64,000 nt of DNA from JBKHDT01 sp046541195 (lineage in GTDB: Bacteria; Pseudomonadota; Gammaproteobacteria; Halothiobacillales; Halothiobacillaceae), in the NCBI GenBank assembly GCA_046541195.1, contig JBKHDT010000003.1:1-64000 (forward strand), in the 5' to 3' direction. Shown here in pieces: positions 25,576-34,151 of the stretch. The notes under the pieces were generated by a model. That model was not told where the DNA came from. It made no database searches and worked only from the letters and a program-made list of their open reading frames with translations. The stretch's first letter is position 1, and the number at the start of each line of letters is the position of its first letter. Both the position numbers and the translations under genes were made by a program.

Positions 25576-26835
25576 ATGGCCTACGACAAGATTTCCGTGC
25601 CGGCGGACGGCAGCCGCATCACCACCGACTCCAGCGGGACGCTGACCGTGCCCGACCGGCCGATCGTGCCGTTCATCGAGGGAGACGGCATCGGCGTGGA
25701 TATCACGCCGGTGATGAAGCGGGTGGTCGATGCGGCCGTGGAAAAGGCCTATGGCGGACGCCGACAGATTGCCTGGATGGAAATCTATGCAGGCGAGAAG
25801 GCCAATGCCGTATACGGCGAAGGCACCTGGCTGCCCGCGGAGACGCTGGAGGCTGTCCGGGACTTCGTGGTGTCCATCAAGGGCCCGCTGACCACGCCCG
25901 TGGGCGGGGGCATCCGCTCGCTGAACGTGGCACTTCGGCAGGAGCTGGACCTCTATGTCTGCATGCGCCCGGTACGCTACTACGCCGGTACGCCCAGTCC
26001 GCTGCGCGAGCCGGAGAAGACCGACATGGTCATCTTCCGGGAAAACTCCGAGGATATCTACGCCGGCATCGAATGGGCCGCGGGCACCCCGGAAGCGCGG
26101 AAACTCATCGACTTCCTGCGCAATGAAATGGGCGTGAGCAAGATCCGCTTTCCGCAGACCTCCGGCATTGGCATCAAGCCAGTATCCTCCGAGGGCACCA
26201 AGCGCCTGGTACGCAAGGCAATCCAGTATGCGATCGACAACGATCGCGCCTCGGTGACCCTGGTGCACAAGGGCAATATCATGAAGTTCACCGAGGGGGC
26301 GTTCAAGAGCTGGGGCTACGAGCTGGCCCGCGAGGAGTTCGGTGCCGAGGAGATCGACGGCGGACCCTGGTGCGCGTTCAAGAACCCCCGGACGGGGCGC
26401 GAGATCGTGGTCAAGGACGCCATCGCCGATGCCTTCCTGCAACAGATCCTGCTGCGTCCCGCCGAATACGATGTCATCGCGACCCTCAACCTCAACGGGG
26501 ACTACGTTTCCGACGCACTGGCGGCCCAGGTGGGTGGAATCGGCATCGCGCCCGGTGCCAATCTCTCCGACACCGTGGCGATGTTCGAGGCTACGCATGG
26601 CACTGCGCCCAAGTATGCGGGCAAGGACCAGGTCAACCCCGGCTCCCTGATTCTTTCCGCGGAGATGATGCTGCGGCACATGGGCTGGATCGAGGCGGCT
26701 GATCTGGTGGTGTCGGGCATGTCCGGCGCAATCGCGAGCAAGCAGGTCACCTACGACTTCGCCCGGCTGATGGACGGGGCGACCCAGATCGGTTGCTCGG
26801 CATTCGGCGAGCAGATCGTCCGCTGCATGGATTGA
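25576..26835 (+). CDS. icd: isocitrate dehydrogenase (NADP+)
   Basis: 419 aa from the ATG at 25576, with AGGA about ten bases upstream; an ATG at 25561 lacks a binding site. It oxidises isocitrate to 2-oxoglutarate in the citric acid cycle. The protein is of E. coli type throughout: IEGDGIGVDITP, IRSLNVALRQELDLY (holding the serine phosphorylated by AceK in E. coli), FRENSEDIYAGIEW, and GTAPKYAGKD near the C-terminus. No aceK is in the window. It converges on siaD. Confidence 0.96.
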   Translation: MAYDKISVPADGSRITTDSSGTLTVPDRPIVPFIEGDGIGVDITPVMKRVVDAAVEKAYGGRRQIAWMEIYAGEKANAVYGEGTWLPAETLEAVRDFVVSIKGPLTTPVGGGIRSLNVALRQELDLYVCMRPVRYYAGTPSPLREPEKTDMVIFRENSEDIYAGIEWAAGTPEARKLIDFLRNEMGVSKIRFPQTSGIGIKPVSSEGTKRLVRKAIQYAIDNDRASVTLVHKGNIMKFTEGAFKSWGYELAREEFGAEEIDGGPWCAFKNPRTGREIVVKDAIADAFLQQILLRPAEYDVIATLNLNGDYVSDALAAQVGGIGIAPGANLSDTVAMFEATHGTAPKYAGKDQVNPGSLILSAEMMLRHMGWIEAADLVVSGMSGAIASKQVTYDFARLMDGATQIGCSAFGEQIVRCMD

Positions 26836-27024
26836 TCGCAAGGCGCGTTCCACCCCGCGTCTTGCTTGGGCAACGGCGTGGTCGCTGGGGCGCCGCTCGG
26901 GGATCTCGGGCGCGTCCGTGGCGGCCGCTTGCAGCAAAGGGGCCGTTCCTGGGCCAGACTTCGATCCCCGGAGCGGTCCGGTGCCAATGCCTGCACGAAC
27001 GTATAACCCGCCGCCGCGTTGGTT

Positions 27025-27852
27025 TCAGCCAATTGCGGGCGGTGGACAGGCTTGCAGTTTGTTCCGGCCCCCGTGCTTGGCCTGGTACATGGCGTTGTCC
27101 GCCCGGGTCAGGGCAGAGTCCAGCGCCTCGTCCCGGGACAACTCGGTCATCCCGAGACTGGCGGTCAGTGTAATTTCTGCCCCGGTATCGGGGATCTTCA
27201 CCGGCACGCTGGCCAGCTGATCGATAATTCTCTGTCCGACCTGATCGGCCTCCGCCAGGGGTGTCTCGGGGAAGATCAGCAGGAACTCCTCGCCGCCCCA
27301 GCGACCGACGAAGTCGTATTGCCGCAGATTCAGCAGCAGTTGTTCAGCCACCGTCCGCAGCGCGATGTCGCCGGCCTCATGGCCGTAACGATCATTGAAC
27401 TGCTTGAAGTGGTCGATGTCGAGGATGCCGATGGAGAGCGGCGCCCCGTGCCGTGCCGTGCGGGCCAGTTCCCGCTCGAGCTGCTCGGTGAGAAACCGCC
27501 GGTTGCCGATCCCGGTCAGCGGGTCGGTGACGGCCGCACGGTGCAGCGCCTCGCTGGTCTCCATCAGGCTGGCCTGGTAGCGGTCGGAAATGCGCGCGAT
27601 CTTGCGCAAGCGGCGCATTTCCCGAGCAAGCTTTTCGGTCAGATCCCGTGTTTCGTCGCGACTGACCCGGTGGTAGTTGTCGGCAATCTGCAGCAGGCGT
27701 TCAAGCCTTCGGTGCTCGCTGCGGTAGCGTTGCGCAAGCTCCGCCAGGGGCTTGCGCATGGGATTGTCATCCATCTGCGGATCGGCGAGCAGCGCGTCGA
27801 TGGTCGAAAGAAGATCGTCCTCGCCGGGTCGTTTGGGTACGGGTGCTGTCAT
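27025..27852 (-). CDS. siaD: diguanylate cyclase SiaD
   Basis: 275 aa, no membrane segment. Residues about 1-100 are helical and include EKLAREMRRLRKIARISD, probably the part contacted by SiaC. A GGDEF domain fills the rest, with the active-site GGEEF and, five residues upstream, an RxxD inhibitory site (RQYD), so it should make cyclic-di-GMP and be product-inhibited. It overlaps siaC by four bases and is last in siaABCD. In Pseudomonas aeruginosa SiaD promotes aggregation and biofilm formation when activated by unphosphorylated SiaC. Confidence 0.9.
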   Translation of the reverse strand: MTAPVPKRPGEDDLLSTIDALLADPQMDDNPMRKPLAELAQRYRSEHRRLERLLQIADNYHRVSRDETRDLTEKLAREMRRLRKIARISDRYQASLMETSEALHRAAVTDPLTGIGNRRFLTEQLERELARTARHGAPLSIGILDIDHFKQFNDRYGHEAGDIALRTVAEQLLLNLRQYDFVGRWGGEEFLLIFPETPLAEADQVGQRIIDQLASVPVKIPDTGAEITLTASLGMTELSRDEALDSALTRADNAMYQAKHGGRNKLQACPPPAIG

Positions 27853-28229
27853 TCGTGGGCGGTGATCTTGAATGGGAAAGTACAGTCTTCCCGGAATTCC
27901 TCGGCAAGCATCTGTGCACGTTCGTTGCGCTGGTCATAGAGCCAACGCACGCTGACCTGCTGGCCTTGTCCGTGGGCCTCCTCCAGCAGGTCGAGGATAT
28001 CCATCATTGCCTTGACGGAGCTGGTGTTCAGATAGACCAGCCGCAGTTCCAGCTGAAGCGGGCGGTCACCCTGACGGAGAAATGCTTCCACCCAGTCGAT
28101 CGTCGGCTGGAAAAACTCGAAGGAGTTTTCCGGGTAGCAGTCACCGGCCATGCACAGTACCCCGGCATCCCAGTCGGCATGCAGTTCCGGGGTCGTGGTG
28201 GTGGCTTCGCGGTGGTGGTTTTTTTCCAT
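27849..28229 (-). CDS. siaC: SiaC family regulatory phosphoprotein (DUF1987)
   Basis: 126 aa single-domain protein. The family core is visible: CYPENSFEFF, then YLNTSSVKAMMDIL. Thr69 in LNTSS corresponds to the residue that SiaB phosphorylates and SiaA dephosphorylates in the Pseudomonas pathway. Unphosphorylated SiaC binds and activates SiaD. It overlaps siaD by four bases and follows siaB by 28. Confidence 0.9.
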   Translation of the reverse strand: MEKNHHREATTTTPELHADWDAGVLCMAGDCYPENSFEFFQPTIDWVEAFLRQGDRPLQLELRLVYLNTSSVKAMMDILDLLEEAHGQGQQVSVRWLYDQRNERAQMLAEEFREDCTFPFKITAHE

Positions 28230-28257
28230 TGCTTGTTCCGGGTCCCGGTATGCGGTG

Positions 28258-28800
28258 TCAGACGACGACGCCCAGGCTGAAGAAGGCCTTGCCGTCGGGG
28301 AGCTCGCTCAGTTGTGCTTCGGGTGGTTCGCTTGCCTTGCGGGCGATGTCGATCAGTCCGAGGCCGGCCCCGCTGGTCGCACCGGATTCGCGCGGTCGTC
28401 GCAGCTGGGTCTTGAATTCGGCCTTGAGCGCTGCCTTGTCCATCGCCGCCAGGGTACGTACCCGGTCGACGAGCGCCTCGCCATCGGCCTGTTCCACCAG
28501 ATTGCCGACCTGAACGCGGTAGCTTCCGTCTTCCCGCCGGCCGACCAGCAGAGTGGCGATGCTTTCGGTCTCGCCATAACCCTTCACGCGCGCATAGTGC
28601 CGAATGTTCTGAGACATTTCCACGTAGACGGCAAATACGTCGGTTGCCGCGGTTTCCCGGCTTTCGTTGGTCTCAAGGTAGGCCTTGAGCGCGACGCCGA
28701 GTTCTTCAATGATACTGCGCATGATCGGACCATTGAAACACAGCAGGATCCGATGGCGTGTGAAGGAGTCCCGCAGTGCGAACAGGTCGATGACATCCAT
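28258..28800 (-). CDS. siaB: SiaB family protein kinase (DUF6272)
   Basis: 180 aa. It resembles a divergent GHKL/HATPase domain: an N-box-like YVEMSQNIRHYA near residue 60 and a G-box-like SGAGLGLIDIARKAS near residue 142. In the characterised system SiaB phosphorylates SiaC on threonine and so switches SiaD off. The ATG has GGAG about nine bases upstream and lies 15 bases after siaA. Confidence 0.88.
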   Translation of the reverse strand: MDVIDLFALRDSFTRHRILLCFNGPIMRSIIEELGVALKAYLETNESRETAATDVFAVYVEMSQNIRHYARVKGYGETESIATLLVGRREDGSYRVQVGNLVEQADGEALVDRVRTLAAMDKAALKAEFKTQLRRPRESGATSGAGLGLIDIARKASEPPEAQLSELPDGKAFFSLGVVV

Positions 28801-28815
28801 GGACTTGGCTCCATC

Positions 28816-30813
28816 TCAATCGAAGTGAAAGGCGAGGACGGTGACGTCGTCCCTCTGAGGGTGACTGCCCCGGTATTCATCCAATGCCGATTCCAGGGTG
28901 GCGGCCTGTTCGTGCATTGGTTTGCCGGCCACGTCCAGTATCAGGTCCCGGAACCGGCTGTCTCCCAAGCCGAAGCCTTCGGGACCGCCGTTCTGATCGA
29001 GGTATCCGTCGCTCACCAGATAGTAGACCATGCCGGGGGTCAGGGTCAGTTCGGTATCCTCGAACAGGACCAGCCGACGATGACAAAGTGGCCGGTGTGC
29101 GCAGGGCAGGGACCTGACTTGATCGCCGTCGGTATACAGCAGGGCGATCTTCGCGCCCGCGAATCGCAGCTGCCCGTCAGCCCTGCTGACGATCACGACC
29201 CCCGCGTCCATGTTGGTGGCGATGGCACGGGGCAGGGCGGACAGGTCGATCATGTTCCGGAGGGTGATGTCGGCCTGTTGCAGGATTGCCGCCGGCGAGT
29301 CCAGTCCGCAACGGGTCATGGCATCATCGAAGGCGGCCCGCGCGAGCATGGTCATCAGCGCACCGGGCACGCCGTGTCCCGCACAGTCCACCACGCCCAG
29401 CAACAACCTGTCGCCTTCCTCCCGGAAAAAGTAGAAGTCACCACCGACCACGTCACGCGGACGCCAGAGGACGAAATGACGTTCGGCCAGGTGCTCCTCC
29501 ATCTGCTGTCGGGGCAGCAGCGCACGCTGGATCAGACTGGCATACTCGATCGAGTCCTCGATTTTCCGGTGCGCCCGTGCCATTTCGGCATTAGCTTCGG
29601 AGAGCGCCCGGGTGCGCTCCTGGACCTTTTCCTCAAGGGTTTCGGTGTGACTGCGCACCTGTTGTGCCATCTGCGAGAAGGACTCGGAAAGGTCACCGAT
29701 CTCGTCGCCGCGGGCGGGTGGCAGGGGAACCTCGTACTGACCGCGCGCGATGGCCTTGGCCGCTTGATTAAGCGTTTGAAGCGGCTTGAGTGCCAAACGG
29801 TCGACCAGAAAGGCGAAGCCGGCGGCAAGAAGCAGGACCAGCACGAACAGTCCGGCTAGTGCTGCCTGGAGCCAGCCGCCCTTGAGAATATGCGCTGCCG
29901 CCAGATCGACCCCCGTGACCAAGGTCCATTGCAGGTCTTCCAGGTGGGTCAGCGCCAGCAACTGCTCCCGTCCGTCGAGCCAGACCGTGAGCAGGGTGAC
30001 CGCACCCGGATCCAGGCGGGCGGCCTTCAGGGTGTTGGTCAGATTGGTGCGATCCTGTGGATCGGACAGCTGTGCGGCCAGGGTCTGGGAGGTGTCAGCC
30101 TGTCCCGTGGCGCCCGAGCCCAAGGCGATCAGCTCGGCATCGGGGTGTGCCTGGAAGGCTCCTTGTTCATCGAGAATCATCGCCGTGATTCCGGGCTCGT
30201 CCACCCTGACGTAGGCCTCAATGAATTCGGAGAGATCCAGCCCCGTGCTGGCGATTCCGAGCCTGGTCTCGCCATCACGGATTGTCACGTTGATCCAGAC
30301 CATCACCTTGTTCAGCCAGCGGTCGAAATTCGGGTTCAGGTTTTCCGTGGCCGGGGCATCTAGGGTCGCGTAAAACCAGGCATCATCCGGGTTGTCCGGG
30401 TCCAGGAAGTAGCGCGGCTCTTCGCTGTCGGCTTCCTCGTCGTCGTTGTAGTAGTAGGCGCCGGAGGCCAGGCTCGCGAGTGTGTAGCTTCGGCCCCGAA
30501 AATCCTCGCGGAAGCGCTCGGCTTCTTCCAGGGCGCGCCGACGAAGCTGCTTGTCTTCCTCGCTGTTGAGCCATTCCTTGACCGTCAGGGAGTCCGCCAG
30601 TCGTCTCGTGAGCGCCAGTTCCCGATCGATGATGCCGGTGATGCGTTCCGAGTGCAGCTGGGTGAAGTGTTGCGCGTAGCTTGCGCCAAAATGGTCCCGG
30701 AACCCCTCGAAGACATTCTGGGCGATCCAGGTGGCGGGCAGGAATGCGATCAGGCAGGCCAGAAGGATAATGACAACGGACTTGGCCCGCAGGCTGCTGA
30801 TCCAATGCGCCAT
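28816..30813 (-). CDS. siaA: SiaA, membrane-bound PP2C-type phosphatase with HAMP
   Basis: 665 aa from the ATG at 30813 (AGGAG seven bases upstream; a longer in-frame opening to 30954 is non-coding in character). Order: membrane helix at about residues 10-30, a large periplasmic dCache-like sensor (about 31-320) with several Tyr/Asp-rich segments, a second membrane helix (ALAGLFVLVLLLAAGF), HAMP with coiled coil, then a SpoIIE/PP2C phosphatase with GDFYFF and GVVDCAGHGVPGALMT. It senses an external signal and dephosphorylates SiaC. The leader holds an 8-bp hairpin (30832-30857) about 18 bases before the ATG. Confidence 0.9.
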   Translation of the reverse strand: MAHWISSLRAKSVVIILLACLIAFLPATWIAQNVFEGFRDHFGASYAQHFTQLHSERITGIIDRELALTRRLADSLTVKEWLNSEEDKQLRRRALEEAERFREDFRGRSYTLASLASGAYYYNDDEEADSEEPRYFLDPDNPDDAWFYATLDAPATENLNPNFDRWLNKVMVWINVTIRDGETRLGIASTGLDLSEFIEAYVRVDEPGITAMILDEQGAFQAHPDAELIALGSGATGQADTSQTLAAQLSDPQDRTNLTNTLKAARLDPGAVTLLTVWLDGREQLLALTHLEDLQWTLVTGVDLAAAHILKGGWLQAALAGLFVLVLLLAAGFAFLVDRLALKPLQTLNQAAKAIARGQYEVPLPPARGDEIGDLSESFSQMAQQVRSHTETLEEKVQERTRALSEANAEMARAHRKIEDSIEYASLIQRALLPRQQMEEHLAERHFVLWRPRDVVGGDFYFFREEGDRLLLGVVDCAGHGVPGALMTMLARAAFDDAMTRCGLDSPAAILQQADITLRNMIDLSALPRAIATNMDAGVVIVSRADGQLRFAGAKIALLYTDGDQVRSLPCAHRPLCHRRLVLFEDTELTLTPGMVYYLVSDGYLDQNGGPEGFGLGDSRFRDLILDVAGKPMHEQAATLESALDEYRGSHPQRDDVTVLAFHFD

Positions 30814-31058
30814 GTGGTCACTCCTGCCTGGCGCGCACCGCTTTGGAAGGGTGCGCGATACGGGGCCGATGCCCGGTATATGGTCAAAATTGCTGAACAG
30901 CCGCCATGGAGACAGGCCCTGAACTGCGCCCGGCTGCGACAGGAACCCGCTCACGCGATCGCGGGCTCAAGGGCCCCGCGGCGGGACGTCGCGCTGATCT
31001 GAGGCCATGTGCGTAGTCCAGCCCCTTTGCGGCGCACGCCACGTCGGGCGCCCGGCGG

Positions 31059-32180
31059 TCAGCGCAATTCCTGGTTGAGCCGTTCCATCAGGATGGAGTC
31101 GAAGCGCGGCAGGTCGCCGCCCTCGACATCGAGCGACTCGATGAGTACCGCGGTCCCGCCGTCACGTTGCGGTTCGAGATCCAGCGTGACCGTGGCGTTC
31201 ATGGTTGCGTCCCGGTCGATGCGTACCCCGCGAATGGCGATTCCCTGGTACAAGAGCTGGGGTTCGACATGACGAACGGTCATCATTCCACTGGATTCGT
31301 CTTCGCTGACGGGGTCGAATCCCAGTCGCTGCAGGCCAAGTCGGGCCCGGTTCCAGACCCTGGGGAATGCCTGGCTGGAGCGGATGAAAACCTCTTCGTC
31401 GTCCTCGTAACGCACCTGGGCGCGCGGCTGGAAGGTTGCATCGAGCATGGCCCGGGATTCGGCTTCGGAGGCGCCGGAAAGATAGGCAGCCAGACGTCCC
31501 ATGACCTCGACATCCATTTCGGGGCTGAGGCGGGCATTGCTCCAATCGTACCCGGTTCGCTCGTCTCCGGGAACGAGTGGGGCGTCGGCCTCCAGATCCA
31601 TCCGCTGGGTGGTCACGAAGACCCGGGTGGGTTCTGCATCCCCGCCGTCCTCGATCCGGATGCGGACCCGATCGAGATAATCGGGCTTGAACAGGAAGTC
31701 CTTGGCCACGCGCAGGTAGCGCATGATTCCGCCCGAGCCTGGCCGACCCTCGGTGCCCCCGCTCCAGTCCGTCTCGATCACCCCGATGGAGGCCTCGGTA
31801 CGACGAATCCGGTATCCCTCCGAAACCAGGAAGCTTTCCAGGCGCGGCCAGACATCCTCGGGGCTGTCCTCGACCACGAGATAGCGCGCTTCGACGGGGC
31901 CTTCGACGCGCACCTCGGAAGTCGCGGACAGCAGCCCGTCCCGGGGTTGGCCGGCCATTTCGGCCTGGGCCCGTGCCGAGGCCACTTCCGGCAGAACGAC
32001 TTGACGGCGCGGGTCGGGCGCGGAGAAGGCCGGGGGGACTTCCAGATCGGGCGTGATCGAATGACGCCGCTCATGGGCCTCGTCGTCCTTCGACAGCCCG
32101 GGAATGTAGGAGCAGCCGGACAGCAGGGCCGCCGACAGCAGGGTGGCCGGCAGGAGGATCAGGTTGGGGCGAGTGGCCAT
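31059..32180 (-). CDS. bamC: outer membrane protein assembly factor BamC
   Basis: 373 aa lipoprotein; lipobox LLSGC puts the lipidated Cys near residue 23. Family marks are the N-terminal unstructured part (ITPDLEVPPAFS), which in E. coli BamC binds BamD, followed by two helix-grip domains separated by a linker near residues 220-240. It is an accessory part of the BAM complex that folds outer-membrane barrels. It lies 19 bases after dapA, the same order as in E. coli and a strong support for the assignment, since BamC sequences vary much. Confidence 0.88.
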   Translation of the reverse strand: MATRPNLILLPATLLSAALLSGCSYIPGLSKDDEAHERRHSITPDLEVPPAFSAPDPRRQVVLPEVASARAQAEMAGQPRDGLLSATSEVRVEGPVEARYLVVEDSPEDVWPRLESFLVSEGYRIRRTEASIGVIETDWSGGTEGRPGSGGIMRYLRVAKDFLFKPDYLDRVRIRIEDGGDAEPTRVFVTTQRMDLEADAPLVPGDERTGYDWSNARLSPEMDVEVMGRLAAYLSGASEAESRAMLDATFQPRAQVRYEDDEEVFIRSSQAFPRVWNRARLGLQRLGFDPVSEDESSGMMTVRHVEPQLLYQGIAIRGVRIDRDATMNATVTLDLEPQRDGGTAVLIESLDVEGGDLPRFDSILMERLNQELR

Positions 32181-32199
32181 GAGCGGTTTCCTCGGTAAG

Positions 32200-33081
32200 T
32201 CATTCGTTCAGCACGCCTGCCTGCCTCATGGCAGCGATCAGCTTCGGCTGGCAGGGCTCGGAAAGCGGGGTCATGGGCAGGCGCAGCGTCGGACCCATCA
32301 GTCCCATGCGTGCCATCGCCCACTTGACCGGAATCGGGTTGGCCTCGCAGAACAGTTCCCGATGCAGGCCCGACAGCGTCTCGTCGAGCTGACGGGCCAG
32401 ATCGGCCTCCCCGCGTCTGGCAGCCAGCGTCATGGCATGCATCTGGGCCGGAGCCACGTTGGCCGTGACCGAGACGGTACCCGAAGCGCCCTGAAGGATC
32501 GCATCGCACGAAAGGTTATCATCCCCGCTGTAGACGGCCAATCGCCCTCTTGCCCGGGCAACGAGCTCCCGCATCCGGGCCAGTGATCCGCTGGCTTCCT
32601 TGATGCCGATGATGCGCTCGTGGTCGGCCATCCGCTCCACCGTTTCCGGCTGGAGGTCGCAGGCCGTTCGTCCGGGCACGTTGTAGAGAATCAGCGGCAG
32701 GTCCACGCGCTCGACGATGGTCATGAAATGCCGGTAAAGCCCTTCCTGGGTCGGCTTGTTGTAGTAGGGGGTCACCGAAAGACAGGCCGTCGCCCCGATA
32801 TCGCGGGCGCCGCGGGTCAGTTCCACGGCTTCGCGCGTGGAGTTGGCGCCGGTGCCGGCGATGACCGGGATCCGGCCATCGGCGGCTTTCACCACGTGCG
32901 CGATCACGCTCAGGTGTTCGTCGAAATCCAGCGTGGCGGATTCGCCGGTCGTTCCAACGGCCACCAGGGCGTCACTGCCGTGGCTTGCGTGAAAGTCGAC
33001 CAGCCCGGAAAGCGCATCGAAGTCGATGCTGCCATCCTCAAGCATGGGGGTGACCAGGGCGACCAGACTGCCGTTGAACAT
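32200..33081 (-). CDS. dapA: 4-hydroxy-tetrahydrodipicolinate synthase
   Basis: 293 aa TIM-barrel lyase that condenses pyruvate with aspartate semialdehyde, the first step toward diaminopimelate and lysine. Seen: GSLVALVTPM at the start, GTTGESATL for pyruvate binding, YNVPGRT with the catalytic Tyr, and the Schiff-base Lys in GIKEASGS. GGGAGCC lies just before the ATG. It heads dapA-bamC and is divergent from gcvR-bcp, as in E. coli. The long divergent interval carries an inverted-repeat element. Confidence 0.96.
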   Translation of the reverse strand: MFNGSLVALVTPMLEDGSIDFDALSGLVDFHASHGSDALVAVGTTGESATLDFDEHLSVIAHVVKAADGRIPVIAGTGANSTREAVELTRGARDIGATACLSVTPYYNKPTQEGLYRHFMTIVERVDLPLILYNVPGRTACDLQPETVERMADHERIIGIKEASGSLARMRELVARARGRLAVYSGDDNLSCDAILQGASGTVSVTANVAPAQMHAMTLAARRGEADLARQLDETLSGLHRELFCEANPIPVKWAMARMGLMGPTLRLPMTPLSEPCQPKLIAAMRQAGVLNE

Positions 33082-33137
33082 GAAGGCTCCCGAAGCGACC
33101 GATTGAGTGCCGCAGCTTGCATGGTGGGGTTAAGGAA

Positions 33138-33266
33138 GGCCCCAAAAAATGCAGGGCTTCCCGCGCAGGGCACGGAAGCCCTGCCGCACAATGGCCCAAG
33201 CCATTGAATCGCATCAGCACGGGCCGAGCATGGATCTATCGGCCCGCAGCGTGTTTTTTTGGGGCC
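33138..33266. repeat. 129-bp element with 12-bp terminal inverted repeats and outward-facing terminator-like hairpins
   Basis: GGCCCCAAAAAA (33138-33149) is matched exactly in inverse by TTTTTTGGGGCC (33255-33266). Inside, next to each end, lies a hairpin whose T-run is the terminal repeat. On the left GCAGGGCTTCC (33151-33161) pairs with GGAAGCCCTGC (33174-33184), reading leftward into T6 on the minus strand. On the right GGGCCGA (33221-33227) pairs with TCGGCCC (33239-33245) before T7. It also contains one copy of the dispersed 40-bp repeat. There is no coding capacity. It could be a miniature inverted-repeat element or a pair of terminators insulating dapA from gcvR. Confidence 0.6.
33165..33204 (-). 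repeat. dispersed 40-bp palindromic repeat, copy A
   Basis: Read on the minus strand it has the blocks ATGGCTTGGGCC, GCGGCAGGGC and TGCCCTGC at the same spacing (5 bases each) as copies at 49808-49847 and 52518-52557. GCAGGGC and GCCCTGC form the hairpin. The similarity extends a few bases further (TGCGATT before the core). It lies upstream of dapA in the same direction. Confidence 0.7.
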
Positions 33267-33405
33267 CGGACCGGAACGCCAGACCGATTCCGCCTTCCGG
33301 GCCGTGTCGGAGCGCCCGCGTTCGCCCCGATCACCGAACGACCCGTCATCTTACTCATTTGCTCGGCATGGTGACAAGGACAGGGCAGGCAGCGAGCCTG
33401 GGTCA

Positions 33406-33433
33406 TTGTTCCCCGGGCCTGACGGGGTAAACT
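33406..33433 (+). promoter_or_regulatory. possible sigma-70 promoter for gcvR
   Basis: TTGTTC (33406-33411) and TAAACT (33428-33433) with a 16-base spacer, 63 bases before the gcvR ATG. By eye only. The rest of the 414-base dapA-gcvR interval outside the inverted-repeat element shows nothing further. Confidence 0.4.
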
Positions 33434-33495
33434 GGTCCGCATTCTTGTAAATCCGCGTCATTGCGCAACCCACTGACCAGGAGCCTCCCCCGGAC

Positions 33496-34032
33496 ATGCA
33501 GACCCACATGGTGCTTTGCGCCATCATTGCCGACGGCCCGGGCGCCCTGGAGCGACTGGTGGAGACGGTGTCCCGTCAGCGCTGCCAGGTCCGGGACTGC
33601 CGCGCCACGATCATGGGTGAGTGGCGGGCCGTCATACTTGAGGTCAGCGGGAGCTGGGATCGGCTTGCGCTCCTGGAGGGCGCTCTGGCGCAGCTGGCCA
33701 CCGAGGAGGGCGTCAGTCGCCTGCACTGGGAGCGTGTTCGTGCCGAAATGGCGCGGATTCCCGGCCTGCCTTACCTGGTGGACGCCATCGGCCTGGTCGA
33801 GTCGGACATGGTGACGCAGGTGTTGCAGTTTCTGGCCGAGCACGGGATCCGGCTGCGCGATCTGTCAACCCAGAGCTACGTGCCGCCCCACGGTACGGAT
33901 GCGATGATCGCCCTGCGTGCCCAGGTCGATGTGCCGAGCAGCCTGCATCTGGGCGAGCTCAAGCAGCATTTCTTTGACCTGTGTGACCGGCTGAATCTCG
34001 ATGCCGTGCTCGAGCCGGATCGAAGCGCCTGA
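33496..34032 (+). CDS. gcvR: glycine cleavage system transcriptional repressor GcvR
   Basis: 178 aa made of two ACT domains, the first opening with MVLCAIIADGPGALERLVETV and the second near residue 95 (MVTQVLQFLAEHGIRLRDL). GcvR binds glycine and controls the activator GcvA, so the glycine cleavage genes are repressed when glycine is scarce. GAGCC lies upstream of the ATG. Its place divergent from dapA and before bcp is the E. coli arrangement. No gcvA is in the window. Confidence 0.88.
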   Translation: MQTHMVLCAIIADGPGALERLVETVSRQRCQVRDCRATIMGEWRAVILEVSGSWDRLALLEGALAQLATEEGVSRLHWERVRAEMARIPGLPYLVDAIGLVESDMVTQVLQFLAEHGIRLRDLSTQSYVPPHGTDAMIALRAQVDVPSSLHLGELKQHFFDLCDRLNLDAVLEPDRSA

Positions 34033-34151
34033 ACGGGGCCGAGCCGGTTTGCCCGGCGCCGGCCCGGCGGGTCGTGGCCTGCGCGTGTTCGACGTGTGCG
34101 GCCCGTGCCCCGGTCGTGCCGGATTTCCCGGAAGTGATGGAGAAACCTACC

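Noticed and set aside
28150..29859. 569-codon open frame antisense to siaA/siaB
   Set aside because: The opposite strand holds clear SiaA and SiaB domains; this frame has no motif of its own.
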